Source of the DNA: Flavitalea sp966112615
GTDB taxonomy: Bacteria > Bacteroidota > Bacteroidia > Chitinophagales > Chitinophagaceae
Length of the DNA: 64,000 nt
Direction of reading: 5' to 3'
Assembly: GCA_966112615.1 (NCBI GenBank)
Contig: CBHWDO010000002.1
Coordinates: 372,001-436,000 of the forward strand
Below are positions 23,418-32,044 of the stretch, piece after piece (position 1 is the stretch's first letter; every line of letters starts with the position of its first letter). The notes beneath the pieces were generated by a model. The model made no database searches. It saw only the letters and a list, made by a program, of their open reading frames with translations, and was not told the origin of the DNA. The translations under genes and the position numbers were made by a program.

Positions 23418-25208
23418 TTACACTTTAGCAGTTCTTCTTTCTCCTATCTGCTGACGCCACATCGCATAATAAAGCCCTTTATCGTTGATAAGTTCTTCAT
23501 GCGTTCCTGTTTCTACTACCAATCCCTTCTCTAAAACATAAATTCTATCAGCATGCATAATGGTCGACAATCTATGCGCAATTAAAATAGTGATCTGGTT
23601 TTTTAAGGATGATACATTGATGATCGTATTGGTGATTTCTTCTTCAGTGATACTGTCGAGTGAAGAAGTTGCTTCATCAAATATCAAAATATGCGGATGT
23701 CTTAATAAAGCACGTGCAATGGATAGTCGTTGCTTTTCACCACCGGATAATTTCAATCCACCTTCACCGATCACTGTATCGAGACCGCTACCGGCCCTTG
23801 ACAGGAGGGTATGGCAGGAAGCTTTATTCATGCAGTCGATCATTTCTTCATCTGTTGCAGCCGGGTTTACAAATGAAAGGTTTTCGCGGATCGTTCCTGA
23901 AAACAATTGTGTATCCTGCGTTACAAAGCCTATCTGGTTACGCAGATCTTCAAAGTTGATCGTGTTTTCATCCAAACCATTGTACAGGATATTTCCTTCT
24001 TCAGGACGGTACAGTCCAACCAGCAATTTCATGAGAGTGGTTTTACCGGAACCGGATGGACCAGCAAATGCAATGGTCTCACCTTTTTTTGCCTGGAAGT
24101 TGATCCTTTCAATTGCTTTTTGCTGAGCAGTATGATGCTGGAAACTCACGTTGCGGAATTCGAGCGTTTCAATATTTCCAAGATGCTTTGGATCAGCAGG
24201 CTGTTTTTCGGGTGCCTTGTTCATAAGGTTCTGGAAATTATTCAGGGATGCTTCCGCTTCGCGATAGGAGAGTAGAATATTTCCAATTTCCTGCAGAGGT
24301 CCGAATACAAAGAAGGAGAAGATCTGCATGGTTACGAGTTGGCCTGCATCCATCCTATCGCGGAAGATCAACCACATCAGAATAAACAGGATCACCTGCC
24401 TGAGAGTGTTAACCATGGTTCCCTGCACAAAGCTGATGCTTCGGATACGCTTCACTTTAGTGAGTTCCAAACCCAGGATCTTGTAAGTATTTTTATTAAG
24501 TCGTTGCACTTCCTGTGTAGTAAGTCCAAGGCTTTTCACTAATTCAATATTCCTAAGCGATTCGGTGGTACTACCTGCCAGTGCTGTTGTTTGTGATACA
24601 ATTGTTTTTTGAATGGTCTTGATCTTTTTGCTGAGCACATTCGTGATGCTTGTGAGTAGGAACATACCAACAATATATGCTACGGGCACCGACCAGTGGA
24701 TATAGAGGGACGCATAGATCATGACAAATACAACTCCAACCAGTACGCCGAAAAGAACATTGATGAACAGGTTGATAAATCTTTCTGTATCTGTCCGAAC
24801 TTTTTGCAGGATACTCAGGGTTTCACCGCTTCGCTGGTCTTCGAATTCCTGGTAAGGAAGTTTCATGGCATGTTGCAATCCATCAGTGAAAACCTTTGCA
24901 CCAAATTTCTGAACGATCACATTCATGAAATAGTCCTGTAGGTTTTTGGCGATCCTGCTGACCATAGCAACAGCGATGGAGCAGAGCAAGAGGTAAACTA
25001 CTCCGGGATCATTCCATGTAAAGCCCCAGAGAAATTTGTTGTTGCCGATATATTCATTACGATCGAATTTGAAATCATTTGCCAAATTTACCAGTTTTCC
25101 GAAGATGATAGGATCCATCAGCGAAAAGCCGGTATTGATGGCGGCCAGTAAAAGTGTAAGAATGACAAGCCACTTATGTGGCTTCAGATATTGAAAGAGG
25201 ATTTTCAT
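23418..25208 (-). CDS. ABC transporter, fused permease and ATPase (exporter type)
   Basis: 596 residues with the half-transporter layout of MsbA/MDR-like exporters. About six membrane helices span residues 15-310 (LVILTLLLAAINTGFSLM, LLCSIAVAMVSRI, FGVLVGVVFVMIYASLY). The C-terminal ATPase has Walker A GPSGSGKTTLMKLL (about 380-390), the signature LSGGEKQRLSIARALL, Walker B ILIFDEATSSLDS (about 505) and the switch His in ILIAHRLSTI. It probably works as a homodimer. Substrates cannot be told; lipid, drug or peptide export are all possible. No partner half-transporter is adjacent. Confidence 0.95.
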   Translation of the reverse strand: MKILFQYLKPHKWLVILTLLLAAINTGFSLMDPIIFGKLVNLANDFKFDRNEYIGNNKFLWGFTWNDPGVVYLLLCSIAVAMVSRIAKNLQDYFMNVIVQKFGAKVFTDGLQHAMKLPYQEFEDQRSGETLSILQKVRTDTERFINLFINVLFGVLVGVVFVMIYASLYIHWSVPVAYIVGMFLLTSITNVLSKKIKTIQKTIVSQTTALAGSTTESLRNIELVKSLGLTTQEVQRLNKNTYKILGLELTKVKRIRSISFVQGTMVNTLRQVILFILMWLIFRDRMDAGQLVTMQIFSFFVFGPLQEIGNILLSYREAEASLNNFQNLMNKAPEKQPADPKHLGNIETLEFRNVSFQHHTAQQKAIERINFQAKKGETIAFAGPSGSGKTTLMKLLVGLYRPEEGNILYNGLDENTINFEDLRNQIGFVTQDTQLFSGTIRENLSFVNPAATDEEMIDCMNKASCHTLLSRAGSGLDTVIGEGGLKLSGGEKQRLSIARALLRHPHILIFDEATSSLDSITEEEITNTIINVSSLKNQITILIAHRLSTIMHADRIYVLEKGLVVETGTHEELINDKGLYYAMWRQQIGERRTAKV

Positions 25209-25323
25209 CTAAGCAGTGATTTATTTGGAAAGATAGGAATACCTGTTGCATTTTTAATTGCAGAGTTTTATATTGGACTATCCTTTCGCAAGCAATAATT
25301 TTTCAAACCTTAAATTTCTTATC

Positions 25324-26118
25324 ATGAAATGGCTGCTGCTTGCAAGCCTGTTAATTACAGGAAGGATTTGTCTCCACGCTCAAAAACTATCTGTTCAATC
25401 CATCGGAGTGCAATATTCCAGGTTAGAAGTGAATAAATACCCTTATAGTCCATTCAATCTTCCATTAGCCTTGCGATCAAATTTCAGTAACCTGGATGAT
25501 CTGCTCAGTAATCTAATACCCTGGAATTATGCTCAATCCTTTATTCCAATGAATTCTGCGGAATTGGCTTTGGAGCTGGGTGTCAACAGCAAGAGAAGAT
25601 TTTGGAAGAATTATAGTATCACCACTGGAATCAACTATTCATGGTATAATACTTTTACAACATTGTATGATAAATCTGGAAAGGACCTTGCAACAGATGC
25701 TAATTATAAAGTAAAGTACAGGATCTACCAGGATCAGAAGTCATTGGGTTTAACTGCCGGAATCAAAAGAAGATTTCCAGTTTGGAAATTTATCAACGCT
25801 TCAATGGGTTTACAGGGACAGTTAGGTGCACTTACGAAAAATAAGTTTTCCGTTTATTACGATTCACTTTCCATTACAAGCAGTTCATCAACATTCAAAT
25901 CGATGGAACTGGATCCCCTGGAAGGCAAGAATAGTATGTATTACAGCATACACCTGCCTGTAGGATTAGAATTTAATTTTTTTGATAACAGGGTATTCCT
26001 GAATGGATGGGTCGCACCATTTTTTTATAAACGCTCTTATGAACAATATGAAGGAATAGGTCAGCATCTCAATGTCTCTGCAGGTGTAGGTTTGCATTAC
26101 CGGTTCAATCAATATTAA
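25324..26118 (+). CDS. Exported outer-membrane beta-barrel-like protein
   Basis: 264 residues from ATG 25324 (MKWLLLASLLITGRICLHAQ), where the signal peptide begins; the frame opens 66 bp earlier with no sign of coding. The mature protein has many amphipathic strands (NYSITTGINYSWYNTFTTL, SLGLTAGIKRRFPVWK, VFLNGWVAPFFYKRSY) and ends VGLHYRFNQY, with the terminal-strand pattern and C-terminal aromatic residue of outer-membrane barrels. No named family is recognised. It converges on the YifB gene with a 4-bp overlap. Confidence 0.7.
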   Translation: MKWLLLASLLITGRICLHAQKLSVQSIGVQYSRLEVNKYPYSPFNLPLALRSNFSNLDDLLSNLIPWNYAQSFIPMNSAELALELGVNSKRRFWKNYSITTGINYSWYNTFTTLYDKSGKDLATDANYKVKYRIYQDQKSLGLTAGIKRRFPVWKFINASMGLQGQLGALTKNKFSVYYDSLSITSSSSTFKSMELDPLEGKNSMYYSIHLPVGLEFNFFDNRVFLNGWVAPFFYKRSYEQYEGIGQHLNVSAGVGLHYRFNQY

Positions 26119-27656
26119 TCACCCCAGCCTTCACGGTCCAGGCTTCGGTATTGAATGGCTTCTGCTATGTGTTCGGGTTTTATACTTTCAGATCCTTCCA
26201 GGTCTGCGATCGTTCTTGAAACTTTCAGTATGCGTTCATAAGCGCGTGCTGAAAGATTCAATTTGTTCATGGCTGCTTTTAACAGGTTTTGAGAGATGTT
26301 ATTCAAAACGCAATACTCTTTCATCAATGCATTATTCATTTGTGCATTGGAATAGATACCGGGATGGTCTTTGTACCTAAGCAATTGAATTTCCCTGGCA
26401 GCAATCACTCTTTGCCTGATGGTTGCAGAATCCTCTGAACTGCGGGTATCATTTAATTCATGGTAACCAACCGGTGTGACTTCTACATGAAGATCTATGC
26501 GATCAAGTAAGGGCCCTGAGATCTTATTCAGGTATTTCTGTACGGCACCACCAGGACAACTGCATGATTTTTCAGGATGGTTGTAATATCCGCAGGGACA
26601 TGGATTCATTGATGCGAGCAGCATGAAGCTTGCAGGAAAGTCAATGCTGATCCGGGCCCTGGAAATACTAACCTTTCTTTCTTCCAAAGGCTGACGCATA
26701 ACTTCAAGGACTGTTCTCTTAAATTCCGGGAGTTCATCGAGGAACAACACTCCGTTGTGTGCGAGTGAAATTTCGCCAGGCTGCGGAACTGATCCACCTC
26801 CTACCAATGCCATATCGCTGATGGTATGGTGTGGAGATCTGAATGGTCTTCGTGAAACCAGGCTTGAATTTTCCGGAAGCTTACCGGCAACGGAATGGAT
26901 CTTTGTTGTTTCTAAGGCTTCCTGTAAAGTGAGCGGAGGTAAAATAGAAGGAAGTCGTTTTGCGAGCATGGTCTTACCTGCCCCGGGTGGTCCGATAAGG
27001 ATGGCATTATGTCCACCCGCAGCTGCAATCTCCAAAGCTCGTTTAATATTCGATTGACCTTTTACCTCTTTGAAATCGAGCTCAAAATCATTTTGCGCAT
27101 CAAAGAATTCATCCCTTGTATTAACTACAATGGGAGGGTATGAGGATTCATCTTTGAAGAATTCAATAAGATCACGAAAATGGCTGATGCCATGTACATT
27201 CAGGTTATTGACCAGGCCTGCTTCACGGATATTTTGTTTCGGTACGATAAGTCCTTTGAAACCTTCCTTTCGTGCTGTAATTGCCATGGGCAATGCTCCT
27301 TTGATCGGATTTAAGGTGCCATCAAGATTCAATTCACCCATCATCATATATTCCTTCAGCTTTTCAGGAAAAGGAAGTTGTTCTGTTGCAGCAAGGATCC
27401 CGATAGCAATCGGCAAATCAAATGCAGTACCGCTTTTCCGAAGATCAGCAGGTGCAAGGTTGATGACCAGTTTAGTGCGCGGCATTTTGAAACCGTTGAT
27501 CTTTAAGGCACTTTCAACGCGCTGCAAACTTTCTTTCACTGAATTATCGGGCAACCCAACGATATAATAACCTGCGCCCATCATCACATTCACTTCAATG
27601 GAAATGGTGATCGCATCTACTCCATACACTGCACTGCCAAAGGTTTTGATGAGCAT
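26115..27656 (-). CDS. comM: YifB/ComM family Mg-chelatase-like AAA ATPase
   Basis: 513 residues. The N-terminal Lon-protease-like fold (about 1-190) contains VMMGAGYYIVGLPDNSVKES and GELNLDGTLNPIKGALPMA. The AAA domain has Walker A LIGPPGAGKTMLAKRLPSIL (about 220-230), FRSPHHTISDMALVGGG and LAHNGVLFLDELPEF (Walker B). A Cys cluster, CPCGYYNHPEKSCSC, precedes the C-terminal lid with LSARAYERILKVSRTIADLE. ComM is a helicase promoting branch migration in natural transformation; family members occur in species not known to be competent. It lies downstream of the M1 peptidase gene, separated by a terminator. Confidence 0.92.
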   Translation of the reverse strand: MLIKTFGSAVYGVDAITISIEVNVMMGAGYYIVGLPDNSVKESLQRVESALKINGFKMPRTKLVINLAPADLRKSGTAFDLPIAIGILAATEQLPFPEKLKEYMMMGELNLDGTLNPIKGALPMAITARKEGFKGLIVPKQNIREAGLVNNLNVHGISHFRDLIEFFKDESSYPPIVVNTRDEFFDAQNDFELDFKEVKGQSNIKRALEIAAAGGHNAILIGPPGAGKTMLAKRLPSILPPLTLQEALETTKIHSVAGKLPENSSLVSRRPFRSPHHTISDMALVGGGSVPQPGEISLAHNGVLFLDELPEFKRTVLEVMRQPLEERKVSISRARISIDFPASFMLLASMNPCPCGYYNHPEKSCSCPGGAVQKYLNKISGPLLDRIDLHVEVTPVGYHELNDTRSSEDSATIRQRVIAAREIQLLRYKDHPGIYSNAQMNNALMKEYCVLNNISQNLLKAAMNKLNLSARAYERILKVSRTIADLEGSESIKPEHIAEAIQYRSLDREGWGD

Positions 27657-27668
27657 GTTGCAAATTAT

Positions 27669-27705
27669 AAAAAAGGCGGTGGACCTTCATGAGGTTTTCA
27701 CCGCC
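27669..27705 (-). terminator. Terminator of the pyrC/MutS-like/M1-peptidase operon
   Basis: On the minus strand GGCGGTG pairs with CACCGCC, with an inner ACCTCATGAAGGT hairpin, followed by TTTTTT. It lies 23 bp after the M1 peptidase stop. Confidence 0.7.
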
Positions 27706-27727
27706 TATAAAAGTTTTTTCACCACTA

Positions 27728-29314
27728 TTATTTGACCATTCCAAACAGTAAAACGGTATTGGGATCTACTGTAAAGCCAACTGGTTTTTTATCAAATGGT
27801 ATTGTAAATTTTGTTTCCCTTTCTTTCACCTGGATCGATTTTGTAAGCTGGTTTACATCACCGGTATGGATTGCGATCTGCAAGGGAAATTCAAACAGCT
27901 TATCCTGCTTTTGGATGATGGTATAAGTTGCCTTTCCATCTTTATATTCCGAAGTAACTTTTAACCAGGGCTGTCCGGGTGAGTAAATCCATTGTTTGAA
28001 GAATTGCTGAAGATCCTGGCCTGAATTTTTTTCCATGATCCTTTTCAGATCATCTGTATTGGCATTCTTTCCGGCATAGGTTGAATAGTATTCACGAATG
28101 CCTTTCCAGAAAGCATCATCACCAATTTTATTCCTGAGCATATGCAAAACCCAACCGCCCTTCTGATATGAGTTTGCATTCAGCAATTCCATGTAATTAT
28201 TTTTCGTGGTATCAACCACCGGAGTATTGACCTTATTGGAGAATGAAATTACTTCTTCGCGGTCCTTGCGAAGTGCCTTTGCTACTGTATCGTATCCGTA
28301 TTTCTGTTCATTGTAAAGATGAGTGAAGTAGGTTGCAAAACCTTCACTTAACCAAAGGTGTGAGAAATGTGTTTCTGTAGCACTGTTACCAAACCACTGG
28401 TGTGCCACTTCATGAACCACCAGTCCTTCATTCTGATTCTTGCCCGTTACAGAATTTTCAAAATAAAATATCGTGTTGGCATTTTCCAGTCCACCGAAAA
28501 TTGTTTTCGACTGAACATTTGCCAACTTTTTATACGGATAAGGTCCTACATTCTTGATAAAGAATTGCAATGCCTCAGAAGCAGGCTGGAAGGCAGCTTT
28601 CGCTTTTTCACGGTCATCTGAATATACCCATGCCGTAACCGGAATACAATCCACCTGCCCTATAGAATGAACCGAAAAATCAGCAAGTCCCAACACCATT
28701 ACTTTGGTAGGTAGAATAGTGGTCTCTTCATAACGGGTCAGTTTCCTGTTATCACTTAGATTTGATTCTTCAACCTGCAAGCCATTTGCGATAGCCTGGT
28801 AATGAATCGGTGCTACCACTTCAAAACTCACGGTCGCTTTATCTGAAGGATGGTCAACGCATGGAAGCCAATTGTGCGCGCGGTTTGGCCAGTTATCAGC
28901 AAAGAATGTCCGCTTATTGTATTTGTTTTTGGAGATGATCAGTCCGTCGGAAGGAATTCCTTCATAGTAAATTGACACTGTGAAAGATTGTCCCTGTGAA
29001 AGGGTCCTGGGTGTTTCAATTGATAAAAGATTTGATTGATGATCAAATTTTAAAACCTGGTTTGCTGCCATCACTTTGATCACCTTCATTCCTTTTCCAT
29101 CGGTACCGGTATTTTTAAGGTCCAGATTTATTTTATTGATCTGTTTCAAGGATTTGATCTCAATGGTAGCAACTCCTTCAATCTTATCAGATTCATCGGT
29201 TACCTCAATTTTAAAATCATAATGCTGTACATCAAATAAAGGGTTGTTGTAAGAAGATGATTGTGCAGATGCATTCAATGCAGCACACAAAAGCAGGGCT
29301 GTCAGGAGTTTCAT
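27728..29314 (-). CDS. Secreted M1 family zinc aminopeptidase
   Basis: 528 residues with a signal peptide (MKLLTALLLCAALNASAQS). The gluzincin active site HEVAHQWFGN with a downstream Glu in SEGFATYFTHLY lies at about 300-325, preceded by GGLENANTIFYFENS, the GxMEN-like substrate loop (here GGLEN). The N-terminal beta domain precedes it. Compared with full aminopeptidase N (about 850 residues) the C-terminal helical domain is absent, as in many Bacteroidota M1 proteins. Such enzymes remove N-terminal residues from peptides in the periplasm or outside. It overlaps the MutS-like gene by 4 bp (ATGA), indicating translational coupling. Confidence 0.92.
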   Translation of the reverse strand: MKLLTALLLCAALNASAQSSSYNNPLFDVQHYDFKIEVTDESDKIEGVATIEIKSLKQINKINLDLKNTGTDGKGMKVIKVMAANQVLKFDHQSNLLSIETPRTLSQGQSFTVSIYYEGIPSDGLIISKNKYNKRTFFADNWPNRAHNWLPCVDHPSDKATVSFEVVAPIHYQAIANGLQVEESNLSDNRKLTRYEETTILPTKVMVLGLADFSVHSIGQVDCIPVTAWVYSDDREKAKAAFQPASEALQFFIKNVGPYPYKKLANVQSKTIFGGLENANTIFYFENSVTGKNQNEGLVVHEVAHQWFGNSATETHFSHLWLSEGFATYFTHLYNEQKYGYDTVAKALRKDREEVISFSNKVNTPVVDTTKNNYMELLNANSYQKGGWVLHMLRNKIGDDAFWKGIREYYSTYAGKNANTDDLKRIMEKNSGQDLQQFFKQWIYSPGQPWLKVTSEYKDGKATYTIIQKQDKLFEFPLQIAIHTGDVNQLTKSIQVKERETKFTIPFDKKPVGFTVDPNTVLLFGMVK

Positions 29315-30645
29315 GCAGTTGTTTGTTTTCCTATGTTATCAAGCAGTTCAACGACCTTCTCTCTTTTTAAGATAAGATATCCCAACCTGTCGTTGCTGAT
29401 ACCTTCTTTTAGTTGATAAGAGAATACAAGCTGGTCTTCTTCTACTGCCGTTTCAAAATATTTAAAACTTATGTTGGAATATTGTTTCAGTTCTTCACCA
29501 ATTTCATATAAATGGGTTGAAAGGATGAACAGCGAGTTGTCAATTTTAATCAGACCCTTGATCACTGTTGAAGAACATTTCATCGCATCCTGGACATTTG
29601 TTCCCTTGAACAATTCATCGATCAGTACAAGCCATTTTCTTCCATCATTGATCTTAAGGATCGTATTGCGGATCCTTTGTACTTCATTGAAGAAATAACT
29701 TTCTCCCTTCACCAGGTTATCAACTACATTGATATTACTCAGCAACCCATCAAAGATGCTGAGCTGCATGGATGTTGCAGGAACACCCATTCCAAGATGT
29801 GCCATAAAAACCGCTACACCAACGGATTTGATGAAAGTACTTTTGCCAGCCATATTTGCGCCGGTCAGAAACAAAAAATTAGTATCCTTATTCATTTCAA
29901 CATCATAAGGAACAGGAGTTGAAAGCAGGATATGATACAGTTGTTTGGCCTCTACCAATGGATATCCTCCTTCCACAAATGTTGGAACAACCAGGTTGAA
30001 TTTATTAGCTGCAAGAGCCATGGAGCGCCATGCGTCCAGTCTTCCATAAATGCTGATGAGTTCAAATGCTGCATTCTTGAAATGATCACGAATGTATTTT
30101 CCGAAATAGATCGTTTCCTGCCATCCGAAAGGATTTGAAGGGTTTCTTTGCGCAAGCTCCAGCAGGAAATGATTCTTCATCAGGTCATTGGCCCGATGCA
30201 GGAAGGGTGCCAGTAGGGAAGGAGTTCTATCATTCAATAAAAGGGCAGTCAGCAACTTCATGCCTCTTAAGAAATCGGCAAAATGCTGGATCGAATATTT
30301 GACCAGCGAATAGTCTGCGGTATGAAAGATCTTATAAGACGCTGCATTCAGCATATGCGCCTTATCAGGAATGGAATCAATGGAGCTATCATAAAATCTG
30401 GCCATCACCATTAAGGTTCCATTGGATATGCTTGTAGGCCATTGATCAAGGTTCTCGGAAATTGTTTTTACCACCTTTTGAGTTTCATCGATCTTTTTCA
30501 GGTCACTGAAAGGATTTTTGAAATACCTCAGCAGCCATTCACGGCCTTCAATGGTTTCCGTAAAATTGAGCTTGTTGAATACCGAAAACTCTTCTTCATG
30601 CTGAAAGATAGAGAGATCGTTATAGGTGGTTAAATCTAATTCCAT
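29311..30645 (-). CDS. MutS-related DNA-binding ATPase without mismatch-recognition domain
   Basis: 444 residues with only the MutS lever/clamp-like helices and ATPase. Walker A GANMAGKSTFIKSVGVAVFM is at about 258-277. AHLGMGVPATSMQLSIFD, LVKGESYFFNEVQRI, Walker B WLVLIDELFKGTN and ILSTHLYEI follow as in MutS. The N-terminal mismatch-binding and connector domains are missing, so it is not MutS1; it also lacks the Smr domain of MutS2. Similar short MutS-like proteins are widespread in Bacteroidota with unknown role. The start is 20 bp after pyrC, and it overlaps the peptidase gene by 4 bp. Confidence 0.9.
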   Translation of the reverse strand: MELDLTTYNDLSIFQHEEEFSVFNKLNFTETIEGREWLLRYFKNPFSDLKKIDETQKVVKTISENLDQWPTSISNGTLMVMARFYDSSIDSIPDKAHMLNAASYKIFHTADYSLVKYSIQHFADFLRGMKLLTALLLNDRTPSLLAPFLHRANDLMKNHFLLELAQRNPSNPFGWQETIYFGKYIRDHFKNAAFELISIYGRLDAWRSMALAANKFNLVVPTFVEGGYPLVEAKQLYHILLSTPVPYDVEMNKDTNFLFLTGANMAGKSTFIKSVGVAVFMAHLGMGVPATSMQLSIFDGLLSNINVVDNLVKGESYFFNEVQRIRNTILKINDGRKWLVLIDELFKGTNVQDAMKCSSTVIKGLIKIDNSLFILSTHLYEIGEELKQYSNISFKYFETAVEEDQLVFSYQLKEGISNDRLGYLILKREKVVELLDNIGKQTTA

Positions 30646-30665
30646 CCGGTATGATTAATCGTTAG

Positions 30666-32006
30666 TTAACGGTCGAACGACAGTCGCATTCCTTTAATAG
30701 ATTCATTCCACTGGCCGTTTCCATACACCAGGTTGCCATTCACGAATGTATGGGTGATGGCAGCCGGGAAACTAACTCCTTCCAAAGGACTCCAGCCGCA
30801 TTTGTACAGGATGTTTTCTTTGGATACAGTAGTTGATGCGTTAAGGTCTGCTATAACAAGATCGGCAAAATATCCTTCACGGATAAAACCTCTTTCGCTG
30901 ATATTGAAACATTTTGCAACAGCATGACTCATTTTCTCAACAACCTTTTCAATGCTGATACGACCTTCTTTCACATAATTCAGCATCATTAAAACAGAGT
31001 GCTGCACCAATGGAAGACCTGCGTGAGCTTTTTCATATGGCTCATTTTTTTCTTCCCAGGTATGCGGGGCATGATCAGTAGCGATGATGTCCAAACGGTC
31101 ATCCAGCAAGGCTTTCCACAAAGCTTCCTTATTTGATGGTGCTTTGATAGCAGGATTGCATTTGATCAGATTACCCAGGCGTGGATAGTCATCTGCAGTG
31201 AAATGCAGGTGATGCACACAAACTTCTGAAGTGATCCTTTTTTGTTCGATTGGCATCATGTTAGTGAAGAGATTCAATTCTCTTTCTGTTGATATATGCA
31301 GGATATGCAGCCTTGTTTCGTATTTTTTTGCCAGTTGAATGGCAGAAAAGGAGGATGAAAAACAGGCTTCTTCATCGCGTATGATGGGATGATCAGCTGC
31401 AGTTAATTCACGGCCTTCATCCTTCAGTCGCTCCAGGTTGGCCTTGATGATCTTCTCATCTTCACAATGCGTAGCGATCAATACTTCGGCTTCGCGGAAG
31501 ATCTTGTCAAGGGTCAGGTAATTATCAACGAGCAGACCACCCGTTGATGATCCCATAAATATTTTGATACCACAAACATCTTTTCTTTTATCATTGGTAA
31601 AAAGTACTTCATCGGCATTGTCATTGGAAGTGCCCATGAAGAAAGAATAATTTGCGAGGGCTGTTTGTGCTCCTATCTCATATTTCGCTTCCAGTTGTTC
31701 CTGAGTAAATACAGGCGGAACCGTATTAGGCATTTCCATGAAAGAAGTTACGCCACCTGCTACTGCCGCTTTTGATTCTGTATAGATATTTGCTTTGTGG
31801 GTAAGTCCGGGTTCACGAAAGTGAACCTGGTCATCGATTGCACCCGGGAGCAGGTGTTTGCCTTCCCCATTGATCTCAGTAAGGTTTTCATTGGTGCTTA
31901 TAGAAGATCCAACCTTCTCGATTCTACCATTCCTGACAAGAACATCGCCATAGCTTGTGGTTCCTTCATTAACTATGGCTATATTTTTGATGAGGTAATT
32001 TTGCAT
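30666..32006 (-). CDS. pyrC: Dihydroorotase
   Basis: 446 residues of the amidohydrolase superfamily. QVHFREPGLTHK (H62) holds the first metal ligands. KIFMGSSTGG contains the probable carboxylated lysine, ATHCEDE and LHILHISTERE hold ligand histidines, and ATDHAPHTW (about 310) the catalytic Asp. It cyclises carbamoyl-aspartate to dihydroorotate in pyrimidine synthesis. It is the first gene of a likely operon with the MutS-like and M1 peptidase genes, an odd mix with no obvious metabolic link. pyrD is 9 kb away. Confidence 0.95.
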   Translation of the reverse strand: MQNYLIKNIAIVNEGTTSYGDVLVRNGRIEKVGSSISTNENLTEINGEGKHLLPGAIDDQVHFREPGLTHKANIYTESKAAVAGGVTSFMEMPNTVPPVFTQEQLEAKYEIGAQTALANYSFFMGTSNDNADEVLFTNDKRKDVCGIKIFMGSSTGGLLVDNYLTLDKIFREAEVLIATHCEDEKIIKANLERLKDEGRELTAADHPIIRDEEACFSSSFSAIQLAKKYETRLHILHISTERELNLFTNMMPIEQKRITSEVCVHHLHFTADDYPRLGNLIKCNPAIKAPSNKEALWKALLDDRLDIIATDHAPHTWEEKNEPYEKAHAGLPLVQHSVLMMLNYVKEGRISIEKVVEKMSHAVAKCFNISERGFIREGYFADLVIADLNASTTVSKENILYKCGWSPLEGVSFPAAITHTFVNGNLVYGNGQWNESIKGMRLSFDR

Positions 32007-32044
32007 ATCTTGTTTTGGATTAGAGATTTAATTAATTCAATGCC

